Assembly (NCBI GenBank): GCA_023379125.1
Contig: JAMCSY010000006.1
Span: 1 to 46,481 of the forward strand
DNA from: Patescibacteria group bacterium
Lineage (GTDB): Bacteria > Patescibacteriota > Microgenomatia > Daviesbacterales > UBA10151
Reading direction: 5' to 3'
DNA: 46,481 bases
In this document: in pieces, positions 8,096-14,852 of the stretch
How the letters are laid out: each line of letters starts with the position of its first letter
Position numbering within the stretch: the stretch's first letter is position 1
Made by a program: the position numbers and the translations under genes
The notes under the pieces: generated by a model
The model's input: only the letters and a program-made list of their open reading frames with translations
Databases searched by the model: none
What the model was told of the DNA's origin: nothing

Positions 8096-9418
8096 ATGGA
8101 TAAGCAAAATTTGCTAGAAAAATTAGTAGCTCTTTGTAAAAGGCGCGGCATTATCTTTCCCGGCTCAGAAATTTATGGTGGTTTGGGAGGCACTTGGGAT
8201 TTTGGACCAGTTGGAGCAGAGATTAAGAAGAACTTGAAAGATCTCTGGTGGAAGGAAATGGTACAACTCAGAGATGATGTAGTAGGGATTGATTCAGCAA
8301 TTATCTTAAATCCCAGAGTTTGGGAAGCCTCAGGACATGTGGAAGCTTTCACTGATCCCCTAGTGGAGTGTAAAGTTTGTCATGCTAGGTTTCGCGCTGA
8401 TCACCCAGAGGAAATTGCTGAGCATGAAAAAACTCATGATAAAAAACCCCAGTGGACAGATCCTCAAAAATTTAACTTGCTGGTTAGATCCTATCTGGGT
8501 GTGCTCGAAGGCAAAGAAACTGAAGTTTTCTTAAGAGGTGAGATTACTCAGGGTGTTCATGTAGATTTCAAAAATGTGGTTAATTCTACGAGAGTAAGGA
8601 TCCCTTTTGGGATTGCGCAAATCGGTAAAGCTTTTCGTAATGAGATTACCCCCGGAAATTTCATTTTCCGCTCGCGAGAGTTTGAACAAATGGAAGTTCA
8701 ATTTTTTATCAAACCAGATGAACAAGAAGGGATGAAATGGTTTGAATATTGGAAGAAAAATAGATTGGACTGGTATATTAGTTTGGGAATTAGTCCTGAC
8801 CATCTAAGATTCCATGATCATGAAGAAGGGGAAAGGGCCCACTATGCTAAGGCTGCTACTGATATAGAATACGATGCTCCTTGGGGTTGGGCAGAATTTA
8901 TGGGAATTCACCATAGAGGTGATTGGGACTTATCCAGACATCAAAAGTTCTCTGGCCAGGATTTAACATACAAAGATCCAGAAACTGGGGGGAGTTTTTT
9001 GCCTTGGGATATTGAGACATCAGCTGGTGTGGACAGGTCTATTTTATTCTTGCTATTGGAGGCCTACCAAGAAGATGGCAAGAGGGTCTATTTAAAATTG
9101 GACCCCAGATTGGCTGCTTATAAAGCAGCAGTCTTCCCCTTACTGGCTAACAAACCAGAGCTAGTGGAAAAGGCAAATATAATTTATCAAAAATTAAAAC
9201 AGGACTTAATGGTAGCTTGGGATAGTCGGGGTAACATTGGTGGTCGGTATGCTGCTCAGGATGAGATCGGGACACCATTTTGTATCACAGTTGATTTTCA
9301 AACTTTAGAAGATAACACAATAACTATCAGAGATAGAGATACAGCTCAACAAGAAAGAGTTAAAATTGAAGACTTGGCAAGGATGTTAAGCAGCAAAATA
9401 AATGAGCCTAAAAACTGA
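8096..9418 (+). CDS. glyS: Glycyl-tRNA synthetase, class II homodimeric type
   Basis: A single-chain GlyRS of 440 residues, the type shared by archaea, eukaryotes and many bacteria, not the alpha/beta GlyQS type. Motif 1 lies in the region after YGGLGGTWDFGPVGAEIK. Motif 2 includes GIAQIGKAFRNEITP and FRSREFEQMEVQFF. Motif 3 is SAGVDRSILFLL. The C-terminal anticodon-binding domain runs from about residue 335 (AAVFPLLANKPELVEKA, then GRYAAQDEIGTPFCITVDF). An insertion after residue 110 has a CxxC followed by three His (CKVCHARF, H, H, H), which may bind zinc. The stop overlaps the next ORF by 17 nt. Confidence 0.95.
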   Translation: MDKQNLLEKLVALCKRRGIIFPGSEIYGGLGGTWDFGPVGAEIKKNLKDLWWKEMVQLRDDVVGIDSAIILNPRVWEASGHVEAFTDPLVECKVCHARFRADHPEEIAEHEKTHDKKPQWTDPQKFNLLVRSYLGVLEGKETEVFLRGEITQGVHVDFKNVVNSTRVRIPFGIAQIGKAFRNEITPGNFIFRSREFEQMEVQFFIKPDEQEGMKWFEYWKKNRLDWYISLGISPDHLRFHDHEEGERAHYAKAATDIEYDAPWGWAEFMGIHHRGDWDLSRHQKFSGQDLTYKDPETGGSFLPWDIETSAGVDRSILFLLLEAYQEDGKRVYLKLDPRLAAYKAAVFPLLANKPELVEKANIIYQKLKQDLMVAWDSRGNIGGRYAAQDEIGTPFCITVDFQTLEDNTITIRDRDTAQQERVKIEDLARMLSSKINEPKN

Positions 9419-9782
9419 AATTGATAATGATGGTGGATTTATTACAGCGCCTGAAGAGGTTTTATGGAAAGTTTTACCAAGGTATTCTCCTATCGAAAAA
9501 TGGTGGAGGATAAATCTTCTTAAACTAAGAAGTGCTATAGCCGGAATATTACCTAACAATAGAAGTTGCTCATTAACAGATAGATACTTATTCGCTCAAG
9601 TGTATGCTAGTAAGAAAGAAGCGTATTTAGCTTGGGCTAGGCGTATTGAATTGGGAGCAATGGATAGTTTAACGATAGTCAACGAACCACATGGTTTGCG
9701 GATTGCACAGGAGACTACCCAAAACGATATACTTCATTTACAATTAACTAGTGGACAGGATACAGCTTCTCAAGGCACATAA
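9402..9782 (+). CDS. Small protein of unknown function
   Basis: An open frame of 126 codons starting with ATG inside the end of glyS (17-nt overlap). I do not recognise the family. It has no signal peptide or membrane helix. The middle is basic and contains two Trp in a row (EKWWRINLLKLRSAIAG), and the C-terminal quarter is polar. Its end overlaps the next gene by 32 nt, and a -10-like box for that gene lies inside it. The codon choice looks like its neighbours, which supports a real gene, but conservation cannot be judged here. Confidence 0.5.
   Translation: MSLKTEIDNDGGFITAPEEVLWKVLPRYSPIEKWWRINLLKLRSAIAGILPNNRSCSLTDRYLFAQVYASKKEAYLAWARRIELGAMDSLTIVNEPHGLRIAQETTQNDILHLQLTSGQDTASQGT
9739..9744 (+). 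promoter_or_regulatory. -10 box 6 nt before the GTG start at 9751
   Basis: TACAAT ends 6 nt before the GTG start of the next gene, which again points to a leaderless message. It lies inside the preceding ORF. No convincing -35 element at the right distance. Confidence 0.4.
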
Positions 9783-10599
9783 AATTACAGTTTTATTAAT
9801 TAGTATCGTAGTATTGGTGGTAATTGCTGCAGCATTTTTTGTTTATAAACAGGTGATCGTCAAGTCTTCTCAGCAGCAGGCAGATTTGCCAGAAAAAGAA
9901 CTATCTTTTGATCCGGAAGGACCTTATTCTGTTTTAACTCCACGTAGAGATGGCAAAGCAATGGAGGTAAATATTAAAAGAACTGCCTCTTTTGATTCAA
10001 TTGGTTATGAGTTGGTTTATAACGCTCAAGGTGTTGATCGAGGGGTGACAGGTGATATTAATACTCAGGACAAACAGGGAGAATATAATCAGGAAGTCTT
10101 ATTTGGTTCCTGCTCAACCGGAGGAAAATGTGTTTATGATGAAGGGGTGGAAAATGGCACGCTTACACTACATTTTAAACAAGGCAATCAGCCTTATCGG
10201 ATAACTACTCAGTGGCATTTGCAGCAGCCTGATATTGCTTTGGGCACTCTAACCTCTGGAGATGGGCACTTTACTTACCAACTTGATCCTAGTAAGAATA
10301 ACCTAAATTTAATTCAATATTCTATTATAAATGATCTCTCTGGAGCTCCCAAACTTCCCTCAGATAAACAAATTGTTGGTAAAGTTTATGCCCTAAATGT
10401 GCCAGTAGCAAAGGATCTACCAGCTGGGCAAGTGACCATTGAACTTCCGACAGATGCTCCAACAGGGTCCAAAATAGCCAGGTATACAGATGAAGATGGT
10501 AGTTGGACTGAGTTGGATACACAGGTTAATGGTAGTACCTTAAAAGCAAATTCCCCCGGTAGTGGTATCTTCACAGTTTTTGCAACTCCACAATCTTAA
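9751..10599 (+). CDS. Membrane-anchored extracellular protein of unknown function
   Basis: A 282-residue protein with a short basic N-terminus, one membrane helix (about residues 11-31, ITVLLISIVVLVVIAAAFFV) and a soluble, beta-rich, Gly/Thr-rich outer domain. Two Cys pairs in the outer domain (SCSTGGKC) could form a disulfide. The last third (KIARYTDEDGSWTELDTQVN) resembles short surface Ig-like or PGF-type folds, but I cannot assign a family. The GTG at 9751 was chosen because no other start precedes the helix and a -10 box is placed exactly upstream. The next gene also encodes an anchored outer protein. Confidence 0.65.
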   Translation: MDRIQLLKAHKITVLLISIVVLVVIAAAFFVYKQVIVKSSQQQADLPEKELSFDPEGPYSVLTPRRDGKAMEVNIKRTASFDSIGYELVYNAQGVDRGVTGDINTQDKQGEYNQEVLFGSCSTGGKCVYDEGVENGTLTLHFKQGNQPYRITTQWHLQQPDIALGTLTSGDGHFTYQLDPSKNNLNLIQYSIINDLSGAPKLPSDKQIVGKVYALNVPVAKDLPAGQVTIELPTDAPTGSKIARYTDEDGSWTELDTQVNGSTLKANSPGSGIFTVFATPQS

Positions 10600-10603
10600 A
10601 GTC

Positions 10604-10632
10604 TTGTCCCAATCAGATTATGCTGTCATAAT
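10604..10632 (+). promoter_or_regulatory. Promoter of the tandem PsbP-like gene
   Basis: TTGTCC at 10604-10609 and CATAAT at 10627-10632 are separated by 17 nt. The -10 box ends 6 nt before the ATG at 10639, so the transcript would be leaderless or nearly so. Confidence 0.55.
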
Positions 10633-10638
10633 AAATAT

Positions 10639-11784
10639 ATGAGAAAGCTGAAATTTTCAACTAGGCAATCAGGTTTTTCTCCAATAATATTACTAGTAGC
10701 TGTGGCAGCTTTGGCAGGGATAGGTTATGGAGTCTACTATGCCTTACATCACAATTTTTTAATGTGGAATAATACCTCACCGGTTGTCCCTACAATTACA
10801 CCTCAAGTTACTCAAGCTGTTGATGAAACAGCCAACTGGAAAATGTATACAAGCACTGAGTATGGCTATTCTTTTAAATATCCATCTGACCTTGAGGTTT
10901 TAAATTTGAAGGAGGTCGATAATGATCCAATGCTTAACGTAATAGAAGTTAGTTACAACAAAACACCGGTTATGACTTTTAGCTATTTCGCAAATCCAGA
11001 TAATTTAAGTTTGCAAGAACTTGATAAAAAAATTACGACTTCTCCAAGTTCAAACAGTTATCTAGTTCCTGACTTGTATTCTCAAAACGATGAGGATGTA
11101 ATTTTAGATAATGGATTAAGCGCTAGGTATAGAGCTCGATATATTTGTAAGCCAGCACTATGCCAAAGATACATAATTTCTAGTTCTGGTAAGGTAGTAG
11201 CTGTAACCGTATTTCCCAATGGGACTGATGATGCAAGAACTATTCTTTCTACCTTTAAATTTTTAGATCAAAAGCAAACTGTAGATACTTCCAATTGGAA
11301 AACATATACAAATACAAAATATGGTTTTTCTCTCAAGTACCCCAATAATGTAACCGTCACGAAAGAAAATTCAGGACCTGCTGCTCGTGGTATTACTTCA
11401 GTTAGCACTGGAATTGATGCTGTAACGCTGACCATTGATACCAAAAGTTGCGAACAAGGCCGAACTGGTTGTATGAGGTTAATTCATGTTGGAGTTTCCG
11501 ATGATACTGATAAACTAACTTTAGACCAGATAGTAGAAAAAGATTTCTCATCATCAAATTTCGTACTAACTAGAGATTTTCAGAAAATGATTATTGGCGG
11601 TGAATCAGCGTTGATATCGATTAATGGTTTACCTGCTTTAGAATACTCTGCAGGAGCTTTTGTAGTTCACAACAATAAATTTTATGAAATTACGGTAGAT
11701 ACTTATGGAGTCACTTCATCTCAAAATGATGAATCTTTTAATCTGCTTAAACAAATTATTACTACCTTTAAATTTACTCAATAA
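10639..11784 (+). CDS. Anchored protein with two PsbP-like domains
   Basis: A 381-residue protein. The N-terminus (RQSGFSPIILLVAVAALAG) looks like a prepilin-type leader but lacks the Glu normally at position 5 of the mature pilin, so it is more likely a simple membrane anchor. Two homologous units follow, each opening with NWK-x-YT-x-T-x-YG-(Y/F)-S-(F/L)-KYP: one at about residues 70-210 and one at about 220-380. This YGFSLKYP opening is the hallmark of PsbP/Mog1-like domains common in CPR surface proteins. Each unit holds a Cys pair. The function is unknown, probably binding at the cell surface. Confidence 0.7.
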   Translation: MRKLKFSTRQSGFSPIILLVAVAALAGIGYGVYYALHHNFLMWNNTSPVVPTITPQVTQAVDETANWKMYTSTEYGYSFKYPSDLEVLNLKEVDNDPMLNVIEVSYNKTPVMTFSYFANPDNLSLQELDKKITTSPSSNSYLVPDLYSQNDEDVILDNGLSARYRARYICKPALCQRYIISSSGKVVAVTVFPNGTDDARTILSTFKFLDQKQTVDTSNWKTYTNTKYGFSLKYPNNVTVTKENSGPAARGITSVSTGIDAVTLTIDTKSCEQGRTGCMRLIHVGVSDDTDKLTLDQIVEKDFSSSNFVLTRDFQKMIIGGESALISINGLPALEYSAGAFVVHNNKFYEITVDTYGVTSSQNDESFNLLKQIITTFKFTQ

Positions 11785-11828
11785 TTTTAGCTACCTTCTT
11801 TTGCCGTCATATTAAACTTAGTTCAGAA

Positions 11829-11862
11829 TCTAAACTTCAGAAAATTCTGAAAATAGTTTAGA
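11829..11862. other. Long hairpin-forming sequence upstream of mraZ
   Basis: TCTAAACT and AGTTTAGA form an 8-bp outer stem, with TCAGAA/TTCTGA as a 6-bp inner stem, a 2-nt loop and a 4-nt bulge. It is not followed by a T-run on either strand, so it is not a standard intrinsic terminator. It lies between the PsbP-like gene and the mraZ promoter and could end or stabilise the upstream message. A looser second stem follows (AGGCAnTTAA near 11864, TTAAnTGCCT near 11920). Confidence 0.4.
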
Positions 11863-11961
11863 AAGGCAATTAAGTACTGGTTTAACTAATCCAGAACATT
11901 AAGCTATTTTCTTCTTGGTTTTAAGTGCCTAGTATCCTAAAGTTGATATATTTGATCACTC

Positions 11962-12004
11962 TTGACTGTCCGTGAAAAATGGTAGAGAATGGTTAAAGAT
12001 GGTG
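11962..12004 (+). promoter_or_regulatory. mraZ promoter overlapped by an MraZ operator (three TGGT repeats, 10-bp period)
   Basis: A -35 box TTGACT at 11962-11967 is followed after 17 nt by GAGAAT (11985-11990). Lying over and just after the -10 are three direct repeats, TGGTA at 11980, TGGTT at 11990 and TGGTG at 12000, each exactly 10 bp apart. MraZ is known in other bacteria to repress its own dcw operon by binding direct repeats of a TGGGN/GTGG-like pentamer separated by 5 bp, so this is very likely the autoregulatory operator. mraZ starts at 12057, giving a leader of about 60 nt. Confidence 0.7.
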
Positions 12005-12056
12005 AAAAAAGGCAACTGTTTTGCCTGAAATTGTCTAAAATACCTGCCCAAATATC

Positions 12057-12452
12057 ATGTTTTTGGGCGAGTATCAAACCACATTTTCTGGTAAAGGCAG
12101 AATTGTTCTCCCGAGGAAATTTCGGGAAGAGTTAGTTGATGGCAAAGAAATTGTTTTAACTAGAGGTCTTGATGGTTGTATCTGGGGGTTTGAGAGTAGT
12201 GCTTGGCTTAAACAATCAGAAGCGCAACTGGCTATACCTGTTACGGAAAAAGAAGGTCGAGATTTAAGAAGATATCTCTTTTCTGCAGCTGAACAGGTGA
12301 AGTTAGATGAGCAGGGTAGATTTGTAATTCCAGCTCAATTAATTCTCTATGCTGGGATTAAAGATAAGGTAATGATTATTGGTGCTGGTGATCATTTTGA
12401 AGTTTGGGATAAAAAGTTGTGGCAGATAGTGATCAAGGAGATCGTTAAATGA
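12057..12452 (+). CDS. mraZ: Transcriptional regulator MraZ
   Basis: A 131-residue MraZ with two AbrB/SpoVT-like swapped-hairpin domains. Each carries the DNA-binding DxxGRxxxP-type loop: SGKGRIVLPRKFREEL near residue 10 and DEQGRFVIPAQL near residue 84. MraZ forms a ring and represses the dcw operon. It heads the cluster here, as is usual, and three putative binding repeats precede it. A -10-like TAAAAT at 12036-12041 is a possible second promoter. Its TGA stop overlaps the ATG of a 12-codon micro-ORF instead of the rsmH gene expected at this place. Confidence 0.93.
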   Translation: MFLGEYQTTFSGKGRIVLPRKFREELVDGKEIVLTRGLDGCIWGFESSAWLKQSEAQLAIPVTEKEGRDLRRYLFSAAEQVKLDEQGRFVIPAQLILYAGIKDKVMIIGAGDHFEVWDKKLWQIVIKEIVK

Positions 12453-12500
12453 ACTACCACCTAGCAAATCTGCGGGGTATCTTATGAAACAATGAAAAAA
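12447..12500 (+). repeat. Imperfect direct repeat, copy A (end of mraZ and following spacer)
   Basis: About 54 bp align without gaps to 12941-12994, with roughly three-quarters identity. The first 13 bases (AAATGAACTACCA) are identical, and in both copies they hold the TGA stop of the preceding gene. The copies enclose a 34-codon ORF and ftsL. Confidence 0.7.
12449..12487 (+). CDS. Putative 12-residue micro-ORF A after mraZ
   Basis: ATG overlaps the mraZ TGA (ATGA), giving MNYHLANLRGIL and a TGA stop. Copy B after ftsL gives MNYHAIKLLGIL with the same length. Eight of 12 residues match, and CAC/CAT, ATC/ATT, TTA/CTA and TGA/TAA are silent changes. The overlap would allow translational re-initiation. 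It may be a leader-type peptide, or the remnant of an rsmH start, since RsmH proteins often begin with YHxPVLL. Proof of translation is lacking. Confidence 0.35.
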   Translation: MNYHLANLRGIL

Positions 12501-12596
12501 GTTAAAATAACTAAAAAAATTACTCATAAAACAACAAAAGTAAAAGCTGGTTTTTTTGTAGCCTTGTTTAAGTTTTGGTTATCACCAGTGAGGTAA
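12492..12596 (+). CDS. Putative 34-residue basic peptide upstream of ftsL
   Basis: ATG at 12492 opens 34 codons ending in TAA 2 nt before the ftsL ATG. The first half is Lys/Thr-rich (MKKVKITKKITHKTTKVKAG), and the second half is a short hydrophobic-aromatic segment (FFVALFKFWLSPVR). The arrangement, and the GAGG that would serve ftsL lying inside its last codons, fit a translationally coupled small gene. It stands where rsmH stands in other dcw clusters but has no RsmH motif. It could be chance. Confidence 0.4.
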   Translation: MKKVKITKKITHKTTKVKAGFFVALFKFWLSPVR

Positions 12597-12598
12597 AT

Positions 12599-12946
12599 AT
12601 GACTATTATCAATAATATCTCTCATCGAGGAGATAATTTGTTAACTCAAAATCAAGAGACACCTAAGATCCTTACCAGGGTTAAATGGTTAAGGGTGGCC
12701 TTAATTAGTCTGGTTTTGCTTTGTGTTTTGGAGATTTGGATTACTAGTAGATTGGCAACTTATGGCACAAAAGTACAAGAAATCCAACAAGCAACAGCCA
12801 GATTGACTTTAGAAAATCAGATCTTGGAAAGTAAGATAGCAGAGAAATCATCTTTGGCAAATTTGGAAAAAACTGCTTCAGTTTATGGTTTTGCCCCTAT
12901 GAAAAATTTTGATTATATTACTCCACAAAAACTGGCTGCTAAATGA
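12599..12946 (+). CDS. ftsL: Cell division protein FtsL/DivIC-like
   Basis: A 115-residue bitopic protein: cytoplasmic N-terminus, one membrane helix (about residues 32-55, VALISLVLLCVLEIWI), then a coiled coil with heptad Leu/Ile (VQEIQQATARLTLENQILES) and a short C-terminal tail ending in a Gly-Phe motif (VYGFAPMKNFDYI). This is the size and layout of FtsL or DivIC, which bridge FtsQ and the FtsW-FtsI pair. The identity rests on layout and on its place before ftsI. ATG 12599 is preferred over TTG 12575 because GAGG precedes it by 5 nt. Confidence 0.8.
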   Translation: MTIINNISHRGDNLLTQNQETPKILTRVKWLRVALISLVLLCVLEIWITSRLATYGTKVQEIQQATARLTLENQILESKIAEKSSLANLEKTASVYGFAPMKNFDYITPQKLAAK

Positions 12947-12994
12947 ACTACCATGCAATAAAGCTGCTGGGTATTCTATAAAATAATAAAAACT
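12941..12994 (+). repeat. Imperfect direct repeat, copy B (end of ftsL and following spacer)
   Basis: Partner of the repeat at 12447-12500. It again starts in the last Lys codon and TGA stop of the upstream gene and continues into the spacer. After the micro-ORF stop, the homology runs on through an A-rich stretch. Confidence 0.7.
12943..12981 (+). CDS. Putative 12-residue micro-ORF B after ftsL
   Basis: ATG overlaps the ftsL TGA and encodes MNYHAIKLLGIL, then TAA. See copy A. The same frame beyond the TAA stays open for 19 more codons and then ends in a TGA that overlaps the ftsI ATG at 13038, as if a longer coupled ORF had once linked ftsL and ftsI. Translation is unproven. Confidence 0.35.
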   Translation: MNYHAIKLLGIL

Positions 12995-13037
12995 TATATC
13001 TCTTTGGTGTGGTATATTCAGAAAGTAGCTATTCAAA

Positions 13038-14756
13038 ATGAGGCTGAAAATATTAAAAGTTGCCTATTTTGTGATTCTGTTTGTGATCGTGGTCAGATTA
13101 TTTTATTGGCAAGTCCTGCGCTTTGATGACTTGGCAGCTCTGGCTGATGAGCAGCATCTAAAAAGTTCTACAGTAGAGGCTCCGCGGGGCCAAATCTATG
13201 CTAGCGATGGAGCGATTTTGGCAACTAATAAACCCACTTTCTTGCTGTATGGTGAACCTAAAGTGGTGGAAAATATTAATCAAATATCTGAACAGCTAGC
13301 CAAAATCATCTACCCACTAAGCTTGACTCCAGACCAAACGGCTGACCCTGTGCAACTAAATGCTTTAACTGATCAATATAAACAAGATCTGACAAAAGAT
13401 TTATATTGGGTGCCACTGGCGCGTGATTTGTCAGCAGATACGAAGACTAAAATCGATCAACTTAACTTAACAGGTGTCGGTTTTGACAATGAGCTTAGCC
13501 GTTTCTACCCTGAAAGTTCCTCAGCAGCGCATATTCTTGGATTTGTGGGTAAAGATTCGTCGGGTCAGCAAACAGGCTATTTTGGAATAGAAGGTTATTA
13601 TAATGGAGATTTGAAGGGTATTCCTGGGATAACCACGGAAGAGCAAGATGCCAACGGGAGAACGATTCTAAGTGGTACTTATGATGAGAAGGAGCCAAGA
13701 CCAGGTCATGATTTGACTCTTAACTTGGATCGTACAGTTCAGTATTTCGTTGAAAAAAGACTAAAGCTAGCAATGGAAAAATATGGGGCAAAGTCTGCCT
13801 CAGCGGTCGTGATGGATCCTAAAACTGGAGCAATTTTAGCGATGGCCTCTTTTCCTAATTACGATCCTAACAACTACTATGATTTTTCTAAAGATGCTTA
13901 CAAAAATCCAATTGTGGCAGATTCTTATGAGCCTGGTTCAACTTTTAAAGTTTTGATGATGGCCGCAGCAATTAATGAAGGCGAGGTAACAGCTGACACG
14001 AGGTGTGATATTTGTGATGGTCCAGTCAAGATTGGCTCATATTATATCCGAACATGGAATGATCAGTATTTAGGTGATCTTACAATGGACCAGGTGATTA
14101 TTCATTCAGATAACACAGGTATGGTTTTTGTAAGTCGCAAGCTCGGACTAGATAAACAATATCAATATATTCAAAATTTTGGTTTTGGGAATTTAACTAA
14201 TATTGATCTCCAAGATGAAATGAGTCCAGAAATCAGACCTAAGGAGCAGTGGCATGAAATTGATCAAGCGACGGCTTCTTTTGGGCAAGGCATTGCAGTG
14301 ACTCCAATCCAGCTAGTCAGAGCAGTTTCGGCAATCGCCAACGGCGGATACTTAATGGAGCCACATATCGTACATTCAATTGATGTTGATGGTCAAGTCA
14401 GAATAATCCAGCCAAAAGTGATTAGGCAGGTAATCAGTAATCAAACAGCTCAAACTGTTACCCAAATGATGGTTGATGCTGTTAATTTAGGGGAAGCTAA
14501 ATCTTTTGCCCCTCAAGGTTATAAAATTGCTGGAAAAACGGGTACAGCACAGATACCAGTTGCAGGACATTATGATCCCACTAAAACTATTGCTTCTTTT
14601 GTAGGTTTTGCTCCAGCAGATAGTCCACGGTTTGCAATGTTAGTAGTTTTTCAAGAACCATCAGCTTCTGAATGGGGAGCAGAAACAGCTGCACCCACTT
14701 TTTTTGATATAGCCAAAGATTTGTTTACCTACTATAATATTCCTCCGCAAATGTAG
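13038..14756 (+). CDS. ftsI: Penicillin-binding protein, septal transpeptidase FtsI/PBP2-3 type
   Basis: A class B PBP of 572 residues with an N-terminal membrane helix (about residues 5-25), the non-catalytic pedestal domain with PRGQIYASDG near residue 50, and a transpeptidase domain with the three active-site motifs: SxxK as STFK at residue 301, SxN as SDN at 357-359, and KTG at 500-502. It cross-links septal peptidoglycan together with FtsW. There is no C-terminal PASTA domain. Its position after ftsL and before murE is the conserved dcw order. All catalytic residues are in place. Confidence 0.94.
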   Translation: MRLKILKVAYFVILFVIVVRLFYWQVLRFDDLAALADEQHLKSSTVEAPRGQIYASDGAILATNKPTFLLYGEPKVVENINQISEQLAKIIYPLSLTPDQTADPVQLNALTDQYKQDLTKDLYWVPLARDLSADTKTKIDQLNLTGVGFDNELSRFYPESSSAAHILGFVGKDSSGQQTGYFGIEGYYNGDLKGIPGITTEEQDANGRTILSGTYDEKEPRPGHDLTLNLDRTVQYFVEKRLKLAMEKYGAKSASAVVMDPKTGAILAMASFPNYDPNNYYDFSKDAYKNPIVADSYEPGSTFKVLMMAAAINEGEVTADTRCDICDGPVKIGSYYIRTWNDQYLGDLTMDQVIIHSDNTGMVFVSRKLGLDKQYQYIQNFGFGNLTNIDLQDEMSPEIRPKEQWHEIDQATASFGQGIAVTPIQLVRAVSAIANGGYLMEPHIVHSIDVDGQVRIIQPKVIRQVISNQTAQTVTQMMVDAVNLGEAKSFAPQGYKIAGKTGTAQIPVAGHYDPTKTIASFVGFAPADSPRFAMLVVFQEPSASEWGAETAAPTFFDIAKDLFTYYNIPPQM

Positions 14757-14846
14757 TTAAGTTCTATCAAGGGATGCTTAAAGTTAGAGCGCTATTTTCA
14801 TAATCCCCAAAATAAGATCCTACTGGCCAAACTATGTAGGGATTCA

Positions 14847-14852
14847 TATAAT
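14847..14852 (+). promoter_or_regulatory. -10 box overlapping the annotated murE ATG
   Basis: TATAAT at 14847-14852 runs into the ATG at 14851 but ends 7 nt before a second in-frame ATG at 14860. A transcript from it would be leaderless and start translation at 14860, three codons later. Confidence 0.4.

Noticed and set aside
12446-12460. CTACCA in the micro-ORF repeats as reverse-strand MraZ sites
   Set aside because: Only one TGGT-like unit per copy, without the 10-bp periodic partners seen in the mraZ operator.
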